Position numbers and translations under genes: made by a program. From Aequitasia blattaphilus (GTDB taxonomy: Bacteria; Bacillota; Clostridia; Lachnospirales; Lachnospiraceae), in contig NZ_JAMXOD010000012.1 of NCBI RefSeq assembly GCF_024721305.1, forward strand, positions 1 through 64,000: a DNA stretch of 64,000 bases, written 5' to 3'. The notes beneath the pieces were generated by a model. It was not told the DNA's origin and searched no databases. It worked only from the letters and a program-made list of their open reading frames with translations. Position 1 is the stretch's first letter. Every line of letters starts with the position of its first letter. Of this stretch, positions 18,093 to 24,771 are shown in pieces.

Positions 18093-18560
18093 ATGAAGAA
18101 AATGGATAAGATTAAGATTTTAGTAACAAGTGTTTTGGCTTTCGTATCAAGCATGCTAGGGGTTTTGTTTGTTCCAGTATGTTTGTTAGTCCTATGTAAT
18201 GTAATCGACTATGTTACTGGGCTTTGGGCGAGTCCGAGTCGTGACGAAAAGATATCGTCCTACAAAAGTATGAAGGGTATCGTGAAAAAGGTGTGTATGT
18301 GGCTGTTAGTGGTAGTTGGGGCTATATTAGACCAGCTAATCATATATGCAGTGGCTACCGCCGGATATCGCATACCATTTGATTTTGCAGTGGCTTGTAT
18401 AGTTGCCATATGGCTAATCTGTAATGAGTTGATAAGCATTTTAGAGAACATAGGTGATATAGGAACACCATTGCCACCGTTTTTGCTTAAGCTGGTTAAA
18501 TACGTACAAGACCAGACAGAGAGCAAAATAGAAACAACAGATAATCAGGAGCATCCGTAG
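18093..18560 (+). CDS. Phage holin (holin family 4 / toxin secretion type)
   Basis: A 155-residue membrane protein with about four hydrophobic segments: residues about 8-30, 31-45 (CLLVLCNVIDYVTGLWA), 70-92 and 95-120, then a hydrophilic tail. The NVIDYVTGLWA motif, the YKSMKGIVKK loop and NELISILENIGDIGTPLPPFL (in two parts) are typical of the family 4 phage-lysis holins. It would form the membrane lesion that lets the endolysin reach the wall. Start ATG at 18093 with AAGGTGAGG upstream. A terminator hairpin overlaps its stop codon. Confidence 0.92.
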   Translation: MKKMDKIKILVTSVLAFVSSMLGVLFVPVCLLVLCNVIDYVTGLWASPSRDEKISSYKSMKGIVKKVCMWLLVVVGAILDQLIIYAVATAGYRIPFDFAVACIVAIWLICNELISILENIGDIGTPLPPFLLKLVKYVQDQTESKIETTDNQEHP

Positions 18561-18575
18561 AGGGTGCTCTTTTTT
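18549..18575 (+). terminator. Hairpin overlapping the holin stop codon
   Basis: GAGCATCC pairs with GGGTGCTC (one G-T) with a 5-base loop containing the stop codon, followed by six Ts. It precedes the endolysin ribosome site. Confidence 0.7.
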
Positions 18576-18593
18576 GGAAGGAGAATTTTTATC

Positions 18594-19577
18594 ATGGCAA
18601 AAGTATTTGTTATAACGGGTCACGGGGGTGTAGATTCTGGTGCTTCCGGATTTGGATTTACAGAGGCAGAAAGAATAAGGGCATTAGCAGCTCGCATGAA
18701 GGCATTGGGGGGCGCAGATGTCACGATAGGGGATACCAGCATCGATTATTATTCAACAGGTGCTATATCTAATCTTAATTTGCCTGCAGGGACTCAGATT
18801 GTAGAATTGCATTTAGATGCAGCCAGTAGCACTGCAAGAGGCGGGCATGTAATTATAAAGCCTGGGCTTACTCCAGACGCGATAGACAATGCAATCGCAG
18901 ACTTTATATCAGGGTACTTTCAGGGGAGGTCTAACAAGATTGTAAACCAAGCACTTTCTAATGCGGATAGGGCAGCGGCAAAAGGGTATCCTTACAGATT
19001 AGTGGAGTGCTGCTTCATTACAAACCATGCAGATCTCACAAAGTTTAACAACAATTTAGATGCGATTGCGAGAGGTTTGCTAAATGCAATGGGGATTAAA
19101 ACGGAAGAAGTAAAGAAGACAGGATGGGAACAGGTCGGTAAGAAGTGGAAATATAAAAAGAACGGTAAGTATGTGGTAAATGATTGGGTATCTGATAAAG
19201 GTGCTTGGTACTTCATTGGCGCTGATGGATTTATGATGACCGGGTGGATTAAAACAAGCGGAAAATGGTACTATCTCAATCCGGTATCGGGCAAAAAACA
19301 CCACGATGGAAAGACTTATAAAGAGGGGCAGATGGTTACTGGTTGGCTTTATGATGCCAAGAGATGGTTTTACCTTTCTACTAAGTATGATGATGCAAAC
19401 GGCATCGTGCTAGGGGCTATGATTGTAGGTCTGTACGTTGTTGCAGGTATCGCATACTACTTCTGTCCGGCAGCACGAACAAAGGAATTAAAAGTTGCAG
19501 AAGGGCAGATGGTAACTGGTAAGGTTGCGATTAATTGTAACTTTAATTCATCGGGTGGTCTCATTATGAAGCAATAA
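18594..19577 (+). CDS. Endolysin: N-acetylmuramoyl-L-alanine amidase with cell-wall binding repeats
   Basis: 327 residues. The N-terminal amidase-3 type domain (1-165) shows zinc-site residues H10 (in TGHGGVDSGASG), E24 and H73 (in ELHLDA) and the catalytic-type E138 (in VECCFITN). It cleaves the bond between muramic acid and the stem peptide. From residue 180 on are aromatic choline-binding-like repeats (GWEQVGKKWKYKKNGKYV, GAWYFIGADGFMMTGWI, KWYYLNPVSGKK, TGWLYDAKRWFYL). The last repeats are eroded: positions expected to be Trp are Leu, Ile or Ala (GLYVVAGIAYYF). The start at 18594 follows GGAAGGAG. Confidence 0.92.
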   Translation: MAKVFVITGHGGVDSGASGFGFTEAERIRALAARMKALGGADVTIGDTSIDYYSTGAISNLNLPAGTQIVELHLDAASSTARGGHVIIKPGLTPDAIDNAIADFISGYFQGRSNKIVNQALSNADRAAAKGYPYRLVECCFITNHADLTKFNNNLDAIARGLLNAMGIKTEEVKKTGWEQVGKKWKYKKNGKYVVNDWVSDKGAWYFIGADGFMMTGWIKTSGKWYYLNPVSGKKHHDGKTYKEGQMVTGWLYDAKRWFYLSTKYDDANGIVLGAMIVGLYVVAGIAYYFCPAARTKELKVAEGQMVTGKVAINCNFNSSGGLIMKQ

Positions 19578-19582
19578 TCACT

Positions 19583-19614
19583 CAAGGCTCCTCTGACCGG
19601 GGAGCCTTGTTTTT
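19583..19614 (+). terminator. Strong terminator closing the late operon
   Basis: A 9-bp perfect stem, CAAGGCTCC with GGAGCCTTG, and a TTTTT run. It lies just beyond the stop of the convergent gene, so it also separates the two transcription directions. Confidence 0.88.
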
Positions 19615-19616
19615 CG

Positions 19617-19808
19617 TTATTCAGCATTATTAACTTGCTCACAGAATTCCAACATCATTTTGGTGATTTGGCCAGCTTGACTTACACCAGCTTTTTCACA
19701 AGCGTCGGCAAAGTCGGCAACGATTTCTTTTTTTAGCTTGTAGGATTTGCTAATATATCCAGCTTTGGCATTCCACTTATCTTGAGGTCTAATTTTCTTT
19801 TCGTCCAT
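19617..19808 (-). CDS. Small ribbon-helix-helix-like phage protein
   Basis: A 63-residue protein on the opposite strand to the late genes. The pattern of a short strand (GYISKSYKL), a helix (KKEIVADFADACEKAG) and a second helix (QAGQITKMMLEFCEQV) is that of Arc/MetJ-type ribbon-helix-helix proteins. The ATG at 19808 is chosen because GGAGGG is 5 bases upstream of it; a longer in-frame reading to 19856 has no ribosome site. It could be a DNA-binding repressor, and the palindromic operator upstream of the same cassette is a candidate target. The DNA-binding role is inferred, not shown. Confidence 0.65.
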   Translation of the reverse strand: MDEKKIRPQDKWNAKAGYISKSYKLKKEIVADFADACEKAGVSQAGQITKMMLEFCEQVNNAE

Positions 19809-19890
19809 TTTTATCCCTCCAGACTTTGTAGATGCGACCAGCAATAAATCCAACAATGACCGCTATAATAATGATTGTAATTGTACGCAT
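19789..19890 (-). CDS. 33-residue single-span membrane peptide
   Basis: Reads MRTITIIIIAVIVGFIAGRI, then a basic hydrophilic tail (YKVWRDKNGRKEN). It is a short hydrophobic helix with a GFIAG small-residue motif and positive charges on the inner side. Its end overlaps the start of the ribbon-helix-helix gene in another frame, so it may couple translation. No Shine-Dalgarno sequence precedes the ATG, which lowers confidence. Confidence 0.4.
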   Translation of the reverse strand: MRTITIIIIAVIVGFIAGRIYKVWRDKNGRKEN

Positions 19891-19928
19891 GTTGTTTAAA
19901 ATGACTAAGTGTGTTATATTTATTATAT

Positions 19929-19948
19929 GGAAGGGCTTTCGCCCCTCC
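19929..19948 (-). terminator. Stem with GAAA loop downstream of the 41-residue protein
   Basis: Read on the - strand, GGAGGGGC and GCCCTTCC pair (one mismatch) around a GAAA tetraloop, five bases after the stop at 19954. No T run follows, so it may protect or attenuate the mRNA more than stop transcription. Confidence 0.4.
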
Positions 19949-19953
19949 ATTGG

Positions 19954-20079
19954 CTAGTTGAGTAGCCTGTCGATTATCATTAAGATAATCCCTGTGAAGA
20001 GTCCAGCGACGATTTCAACCACAATTTGAATCCAGTCGATATGGCTCTTCTTTTTGTGTTTCTTTTTCTTCTTAGCCAT
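19954..20079 (-). CDS. 41-residue lysine-rich single-span membrane protein
   Basis: Reads MAKKKKKHKKKSHIDW, then a hydrophobic span of about 20 residues (IQIVVEIVAGLFTGIILMII) and the ending DRLLN. It has an excellent AAAGGAGG at 6 to 13 bases before the ATG and sits about 18 bases after the predicted start of transcription of the consensus promoter at 20104-20132. The strong expression signals make this tiny gene convincing. The very basic N-terminus would be cytoplasmic. Possible roles include superinfection exclusion, lysis control or a type I-like toxin; none can be chosen from the sequence. Confidence 0.7.
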   Translation of the reverse strand: MAKKKKKHKKKSHIDWIQIVVEIVAGLFTGIILMIIDRLLN

Positions 20080-20103
20080 TTATTACCTCCTTTCTATGTT
20101 TTA

Positions 20104-20132
20104 ATTATAGCATACGGTGCACCGTATGTCAA
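20104..20132 (-). promoter_or_regulatory. Consensus promoter with palindromic operator in its spacer
   Basis: On the - strand: TTGACA (20132-20127), a 17-base spacer, TATAAT (20109-20104). An 18-bp perfect palindrome, CATACGGTGCACCGTATG (20111-20128), fills the spacer and overlaps the end of the -35 box. A bound repressor would exclude RNA polymerase. It drives the 41-residue membrane protein and possibly the genes after it. Confidence 0.85.
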
Positions 20133-20392
20133 TAAATATTTGCAGAAAATTGTTAATCTAAAGAAATCTTTACAGCGCATATAAAATACTCGGTTGTAAC
20201 GCATAGTAACCGATTCGTCTGTAGTTTTGTCTGCCCCATTGTCAAGAGACGCCTTTTTAAAGCGTCTCTTATTTTTTGTGTTGCCTTGTGTTGCATTGCT
20301 GTCTGAGAGTGATATAATGAAGGAGCGTTTCGATCTGCTCCCTTATGGAATAATTGAATTGGTATAAAAGATATGAAATAAGGAAATTTGAC
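20133..20392. other. Junction region between prophage cassette and host-side remnants
   Basis: No convincing gene. It holds the terminator at 20244-20277, a tandem 9-base repeat (TTGTGTTGC at 20276-20284 and 20286-20294), a -10-like TATAAT at 20313-20318, and a 16-codon open frame from ATG 20317 (MKERFDLLPYGIIELV) overlapped by a GGAGC/GCTCC stem. The short frame looks like the start of a decayed gene. The prophage right attachment site may be in this interval but cannot be identified. Confidence 0.4.
20244..20277 (+). terminator. Terminator near the prophage right end
   Basis: Perfect 9-bp stem AAGAGACGC / GCGTCTCTT with a 9-base loop, followed by ATTTTTT. No + strand gene directly precedes it, so the gene it served was probably lost or displaced. 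Confidence 0.8.
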
Positions 20393-20654
20393 ATGTCAGA
20401 ATATAGAGAGTTGGAAAATAAATATAGTAAAGAATATAAGCGTTCTACCTGGGATATGGCAATTGGTCTTCAAGCCGTAGATGAGTTGGAACCGAGTGAG
20501 TATCTCCAGAAAATATACAAATTATGAAAAAGGGATTAGGAATGATAATAAGTATCTTGAACTGTTTTTTGAAAACCTTATGTTAAAGAAAGAGAATGTT
20601 CTAAAAAGCAGAGATTTGATTTTGCCAGAAGTACTGGTGGAAATAAAGAAATAA
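20393..20654 (+). pseudogene. Frameshifted small gene, possibly an antitoxin (VbhA/Fic-associated) remnant
   Basis: A 44-codon frame from ATG 20393 to TGA 20525-20527 encodes a protein with STWDMAIGLQAVDELEPSEYL, a segment that resembles small VbhA-like antitoxins of Fic toxins. Right at the stop, the frame one base away continues without a start (YEKGIRNDNKYLELFFENLM and on to VEIKK) to a TAA at 20652-20654. A single-base deletion near 20520 would explain it. The second part does not resemble the usual antitoxin C-terminus, so this may be a fusion or a different family. No Fic toxin gene is nearby. Confidence 0.5.
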
Positions 20655-20669
20655 AAAGGAGTATTTAAG

Positions 20670-21704
20670 ATGGCTGTAACATCACAACAAATTGCCGATG
20701 CAGCAGGTGTTTCAAGGGCGACTGTAGATCGTGCACTGAAAGATCGGGGGCGGGTGCGCCCAGAGGTGGCAGAGAGAATCAAGAAAATTGCAAAAGAGAT
20801 GGGTTATCATCCAAATCAAGCAGCAAGGATGTTGGCGCTTTCAAAACAACATTTTAAAATAGGTGTCCTATTATCGTCCATGCAAACTCCTTTTATGCAA
20901 GAGGTATTAAAAGGCGTTCGTGATGCAAAAGAAGAAGTTGAAAAAAAAGGTGTAATCATTGAGATTAGAACGACTTATGGTAAAGATGTGCATCAGACGA
21001 TAGCGGCACTTGATGAGTTAAAGCAAGTAGGAGTTAGAGGTATAGCGCTTGTTCCTACGGATGATGAAAAGGTAAAGAAGAAAATCAATCAGTTAACGGA
21101 AGAAGACAACATTTCAGTTGTAACTCTAAATGCTGATGTGTCAAAAAGTAAACGGATTTGTTTTGTAGGGCAGGACAATAACAAAGCTGGAAGAACAGCG
21201 GCTGGTCTTATGGCAGAATGTTTGCCAGCCAACAGTCAGGTCTGTGTCATTGGAGGATTAGAGCTCAATCCAGCTATTCCAAGCCGGACAAATGGTTTTA
21301 TTGAGGGCTTAAGGGGAATTCGACCGGATATTGAAATTGTTGATTCTTTATATGTTACAAACGAAAATGATAATAAAGAATCGGAAAAAATTGCATTGAA
21401 AATGATTGAGAAATATCCTGATTTAGGAGGAGTATATGTCAGTCCGCCAGTGGTCTTAGGCGTATGCAGGGCTATGCGAAAGAAACGTGTAGATAAGAAG
21501 ATAAAGTTGATATCTCATGATTTGCTGCAGGAGAATCTCAAACAGTTAGAGGAAGGAACAATAAATTTTTTAATTGGTCAAGAAGGATATATGCAGGGAT
21601 ATGAGCCAATTATGATTCTCTTTAGACTATTGGTTGAAGAGCGAAATCCAGAAAAGGAATTCGAGTATACCAGCATAATAATCAAAAATAGATTCAATAT
21701 ATAA
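20670..21704 (+). CDS. LacI-family transcriptional regulator
   Basis: 344 residues. The helix-turn-helix at the N-terminus reads SQQIADAAGVSRATVDRAL (residues 5-23), with the hinge helix region PNQAARMLA near 49-57. The rest is a periplasmic-binding-protein-like ligand domain (KIGVLLSSMQTPFMQEVLKG onward). It lies directly before an inositol-type catabolic operon and its ABC transporter, so it probably represses that operon until the sugar or an intermediate binds. A near-perfect palindrome at 21885-21904 over the operon promoter is the likely operator. GGAG precedes the ATG; a terminator follows the gene. Confidence 0.92.
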   Translation: MAVTSQQIADAAGVSRATVDRALKDRGRVRPEVAERIKKIAKEMGYHPNQAARMLALSKQHFKIGVLLSSMQTPFMQEVLKGVRDAKEEVEKKGVIIEIRTTYGKDVHQTIAALDELKQVGVRGIALVPTDDEKVKKKINQLTEEDNISVVTLNADVSKSKRICFVGQDNNKAGRTAAGLMAECLPANSQVCVIGGLELNPAIPSRTNGFIEGLRGIRPDIEIVDSLYVTNENDNKESEKIALKMIEKYPDLGGVYVSPPVVLGVCRAMRKKRVDKKIKLISHDLLQENLKQLEEGTINFLIGQEGYMQGYEPIMILFRLLVEERNPEKEFEYTSIIIKNRFNI

Positions 21705-21762
21705 CCAACAAATAACAAAAATAAACCAGAACATAACCAACAGTATACAAAACAACTAATTT

Positions 21763-21819
21763 AAAGTGTGTAAATTAAAGAAAATCGGATGAATTTTCTA
21801 CAATTTGCACACTTTTTTT
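21763..21819 (+). terminator. Terminator after the LacI-type gene
   Basis: A long imperfect stem, AAAGTGTGTAAATT with AATTTGCACACTTT, enclosing an inner GAAAAT/ATTTTC stem, followed by seven Ts. It isolates the regulator from the operon it probably controls. Confidence 0.85.
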
Positions 21820-21884
21820 GTTTTTTAATTAACAATTTGGTGATATTCACAAAAATGCAAAGGTAAGATTAGTTAAATAACACA

Positions 21885-21914
21885 TTGCGTTCACGTGACC
21901 GCAAATGCTACTAT
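21885..21914 (+). promoter_or_regulatory. Predicted promoter and LacI-type operator of the inositol operon
   Basis: The 20-bp palindrome TTGCGTTCACGTGACCGCAA (21885-21904) has one mismatched pair and a central CG, the usual LacI-family operator shape. Its first six bases can serve as a -35 (TTGCGT), with TACTAT at 21909-21914 as -10 after 18 bases. Binding would cover the promoter. The iolG start is 60 bases downstream. Confidence 0.65.
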
Positions 21915-21974
21915 TAGACAAACAAAAGAAGCTTTGGATTATAAGTCCAAGAAAATTATAGGAGGATATAGGAG

Positions 21975-22979
21975 ATGTTAAAAGTAGGTGTAATCGGATG
22001 CGGCGGTATGGGAAGAGACCATATTGACCGCTTAACAAACAAAATTCAAGGTGTGGAAGTAGTAGCAGTTTCTGATCCAGTAGCAGACAATGCAAAATTG
22101 GCAGCTGCAATCTGTGGAGGGAAGATTTATGAAGATGCAAATGCTTTGATTGAGGCACAGGATGTTGATGCAATTTTTGTTGTTTCTCCAGGTTTTGCTC
22201 ACAAAGAGCCTCTATTAAAAGCAATTGAACTGGGAAAAAGAGTATTTTGTGAAAAGCCATTGGCAACAACAGCGATGGATTGCCTTGAAATTGTAAATGC
22301 AGAAGTAAAGGCAGGAAAGCACTTAATTCAAACTGGATTCATGAGAAGATATGACAAAGGGTACTGCCAAGTAAAAGAAGCTCTTGACTCGGGCATGTAT
22401 GGAGAGCCATTGATGCTTCACTGTACCCATCGTAATCCTGAAGTAGGAGAAAACTATACAACGCCAATGGCAGTGCATGACACAGCGATTCATGAGATTG
22501 ATGTTCTTCATTGGTTAACAGATGATGAATACGAATCTGTACAAGTGATTATGCCAAGAGTAACGAAATATTCCCATGGAAAATTAAATGATCCACAAAT
22601 TATGCTTTTAAGGACGAAAAAGGGAATTTGTATTGATGTTGAAGTGTTTGTGAATTGCAAATTTGGTTACGATATTCAGTGTGAAGTTGTTTGTGAAGAT
22701 GGTTCTATTAAAATGGCTGAACCAGCTTATCCAGATGTGCGAAGGGATGCAAAGCTGTCTACAACAATAGACACAGACTGCTTTGTTCGGTTTAAAGATG
22801 CTTATGATGTTGAAGTCCAGGATTGGGCAGATAAGGCGAAAGACGGTGTGATTACCGGACCGAATGCCTGGGATGGATACTTAGCAGCAGTAACAGCAGA
22901 TGCTTTAGTAAAAGCACAAGAAACCGGACAAATTGAGCCAGTTGTTACAGCAGTAGAGAAACCAGACTTCTACAAATAG
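21975..22979 (+). CDS. iolG: Inositol 2-dehydrogenase (Gfo/Idh/MocA family)
   Basis: 334 residues, oxidising myo-inositol to 2-keto-myo-inositol with NAD+, the first step of inositol use. The Rossmann loop GVIGCGGMGRDHIDRL is at residues 5-20. The catalytic set of the family is present: K94 in CEKPLATTA, and D169 and H173 in VHDTAIHEIDVLHWL. The segment GFMRRYDKGYCQVKEALDSG and the ending EKPDFY closely match Bacillus IolG. AGGAGG lies before the ATG. iolI, iolE and iolH homologues follow, which supports the substrate; oxidation of a related inositol isomer is possible. Confidence 0.9.
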   Translation: MLKVGVIGCGGMGRDHIDRLTNKIQGVEVVAVSDPVADNAKLAAAICGGKIYEDANALIEAQDVDAIFVVSPGFAHKEPLLKAIELGKRVFCEKPLATTAMDCLEIVNAEVKAGKHLIQTGFMRRYDKGYCQVKEALDSGMYGEPLMLHCTHRNPEVGENYTTPMAVHDTAIHEIDVLHWLTDDEYESVQVIMPRVTKYSHGKLNDPQIMLLRTKKGICIDVEVFVNCKFGYDIQCEVVCEDGSIKMAEPAYPDVRRDAKLSTTIDTDCFVRFKDAYDVEVQDWADKAKDGVITGPNAWDGYLAAVTADALVKAQETGQIEPVVTAVEKPDFYK

Positions 22980-23007
22980 TAATAAAACCCATGAGGAGGA
23001 AATGAAG

Positions 23008-23841
23008 ATGAAAACAGGATTTAATGAGGCAACAGCATTAGAATGTAAGGGACAATCATTGATGGCAGATTTAGAAGCATGTGAGAAAAATGGTTTCGAT
23101 TATATTGAAATCCGCTTCGACTGTATCAAAGATTATTTGAAGGAACATACGCTTGACGAACTGGCAACCTGGTTTAAGACCCATAACTTAAAGCCATGGG
23201 CATATAATACTTTAATCTTTTTTAACCAAAGAGATGAAGCAGGAAAAAAGGAAATTGATGATGAGGTGGATTTCATTATGGAAGTTTCTGAGGCAATTGG
23301 CATGGAAATGCTTATCACAGTTCCATCCTTTGATGTAAAAGACAAATCCGTTTCAGAAATCAAGGAAGAAGCAGTTGAGAGACTACGCTATTTAGCAGAC
23401 AAGGTAGGACCGAATATGAAGATTTCTTTGGAATTCTGTGGTGCACCAAATTGCTCAATCAATCAATTTGGAACAGCCTACGATGTAGTAAAAGAAGTAA
23501 ATCGTGATAATGTTGGTGTAACTGTTGATACCTTCCATTTCCATGAGATGTGTTCAAAATTAGAGGATTTAGAAAAGGCAGATGGCAAAAAGATTTTTGC
23601 GTATCACCTAAATGACTGTGAGGATTTACCGCTGGGTTCTTGTGGTGATGATAAGCGTTTGTGGCCAGAAGAAGGAGTTGTAAATCATGCAGGAATTGTA
23701 GCAGCATTAAAGAAAATAGGATTTGATGGTGTGTGCACAATAGAAGAATTTCGTCCGGAATACTATGAGCTTTCTCATGCTGAGAATGTTCAAAAGGCAG
23801 CCGAGGTAACGAAGGCTTTTGTAAATAAATATTTCAACTAG
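23008..23841 (+). CDS. iolI: 2-keto-myo-inositol isomerase
   Basis: 277-residue TIM barrel of the sugar phosphate isomerase/epimerase family, converting 2-keto-myo-inositol to 1-keto-D-chiro-inositol so that other inositol isomers can be used. MKTGFNEATALE at the start, ISLEFCGAPNCSINQFGTAY mid-protein, NVGVTVDTFHFH with the metal-binding Asp and His, HLNDCED and the final EEFRPEYYELS parallel Bacillus IolI over the whole length, including metal ligands Glu, Asp, His, Glu. The ATG at 23008 fits the GAGGAGGA site; the ATG two codons upstream is too close. Confidence 0.88.
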   Translation: MKTGFNEATALECKGQSLMADLEACEKNGFDYIEIRFDCIKDYLKEHTLDELATWFKTHNLKPWAYNTLIFFNQRDEAGKKEIDDEVDFIMEVSEAIGMEMLITVPSFDVKDKSVSEIKEEAVERLRYLADKVGPNMKISLEFCGAPNCSINQFGTAYDVVKEVNRDNVGVTVDTFHFHEMCSKLEDLEKADGKKIFAYHLNDCEDLPLGSCGDDKRLWPEEGVVNHAGIVAALKKIGFDGVCTIEEFRPEYYELSHAENVQKAAEVTKAFVNKYFN

Positions 23842-23859
23842 GGCAAGGAGGAACAGTGA

Positions 23860-24756
23860 ATGTTCGATAAAAATAAGGTAAAGCTAGGAATTGCACAGAT
23901 TGCCTGGACAAATGATGATATGCCGGATTTGGGAAAGGAAAATACATTTGAGCAATGTGTCAGTGAAATTGCATTAGCCGGTTTTGCAGCCTCGGAAGTT
24001 GGAGCAAAGTATCCAACGGATCCGGCGGTTTTAAAAAAAGCAATGGATCTTCGTGGTTTAACTATTTGCAACAGCTGGTTTTCATCTTTTCTGATTTCCA
24101 AACCTTATGAAGAAACGGAGAAAGAGTTTATTCGACAGTTAGATTTTCTAAAAGCAGTTGGAGCAAGGGTGATTGGAGTTTCAGAACAAAGTTACAGCAT
24201 TCAGGGAATGCTTGACCAGCCGGTTTGGGAGGGCAAGTATGAGATGAACGAAGGGGAATGGCTAATGTTGGCTGAGGGACTTAATAAACTGGGACAAATT
24301 GCCAAAGATAAAGGAATGAAGCTGACGTTTCACCATCATATGGGTACAGTTGTGCAAACAGAGGCAGAGATTGATAAGTTTATGGATATGGTGAATCCGG
24401 AATTGGTCTTCTTGCTGTTTGATAGTGGACACTTATCCTTTGCAGGAATCAATCCAGAAAAAGTATTAAAGAAATATGTTCATAGGGTTGGGCATGTGCA
24501 TCTAAAGGACATTCGTAAAGAGATGGTCGAAAAGTCACGACAGGAAAAATGGAGTTTCTTAAAAGGGGTTCGTGAGGGCGTATTTACAGTACCGGGTGAT
24601 GGTGATGTTGACTTTGGACCTTTGTTTGAAATTTTAGATGAAGCGGATTATGAAGGATGGATGGTGGTGGAAGCGGAACAAGATCCAGCCAAAGCAAATC
24701 CTCTGGAATATGCAATCAAAGCCAGAAAGTACATTACCCAAAAAACAGGGTTATAA
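23860..24756 (+). CDS. iolE: Inosose dehydratase
   Basis: 298 residues, the family length. IolE removes water from 2-keto-myo-inositol to give a dione, the second step of the classical pathway. Characteristic segments are [17 protein letters not shown] (residues 9-25), [17 protein letters not shown] (about 155-171, metal-site histidines), [20 protein letters not shown], and [25 protein letters not shown] lies before the ATG, 18 bases after iolI. The gene is intact. Confidence 0.92.
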   Translation: MFDKNKVKLGIAQIAWTNDDMPDLGKENTFEQCVSEIALAGFAASEVGAKYPTDPAVLKKAMDLRGLTICNSWFSSFLISKPYEETEKEFIRQLDFLKAVGARVIGVSEQSYSIQGMLDQPVWEGKYEMNEGEWLMLAEGLNKLGQIAKDKGMKLTFHHHMGTVVQTEAEIDKFMDMVNPELVFLLFDSGHLSFAGINPEKVLKKYVHRVGHVHLKDIRKEMVEKSRQEKWSFLKGVREGVFTVPGDGDVDFGPLFEILDEADYEGWMVVEAEQDPAKANPLEYAIKARKYITQKTGL

Positions 24757-24771
24757 GGAGGGAGAGAAAGT

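Larger units (their letters stand above)
1..20280 (+). mobile_element. Prophage, late (packaging, head, tail, lysis) half
   Basis: An uninterrupted + strand run of phage structural genes, from terminase to endolysin, in the order typical of Firmicutes siphoviruses with A118-like head-completion proteins. It is followed by a short opposite-strand cassette. No integrase, repressor or replication gene is visible, so the prophage continues to the left of the window. The right edge is uncertain. I place it near the terminator at 20244-20277, because a decayed non-phage gene follows at 20393 and clear host metabolism starts at 20670. No attachment repeat can be proved because the left end is missing. 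No structural gene shows a frameshift or internal stop, so the late region could still be functional. Confidence 0.93.

Noticed and set aside
20276-20294. Tandem TTGTGTTGC repeat as a possible attachment site
   Set aside because: It is only a 9-base tandem copy; the left prophage end is outside the window, so no att pair can be shown.
21700-21745. ATAACCAACA repeated twice after the LacI-type gene
   Set aside because: It lies between the gene end and its terminator, not at a promoter, and the A-rich context makes chance repeats likely.
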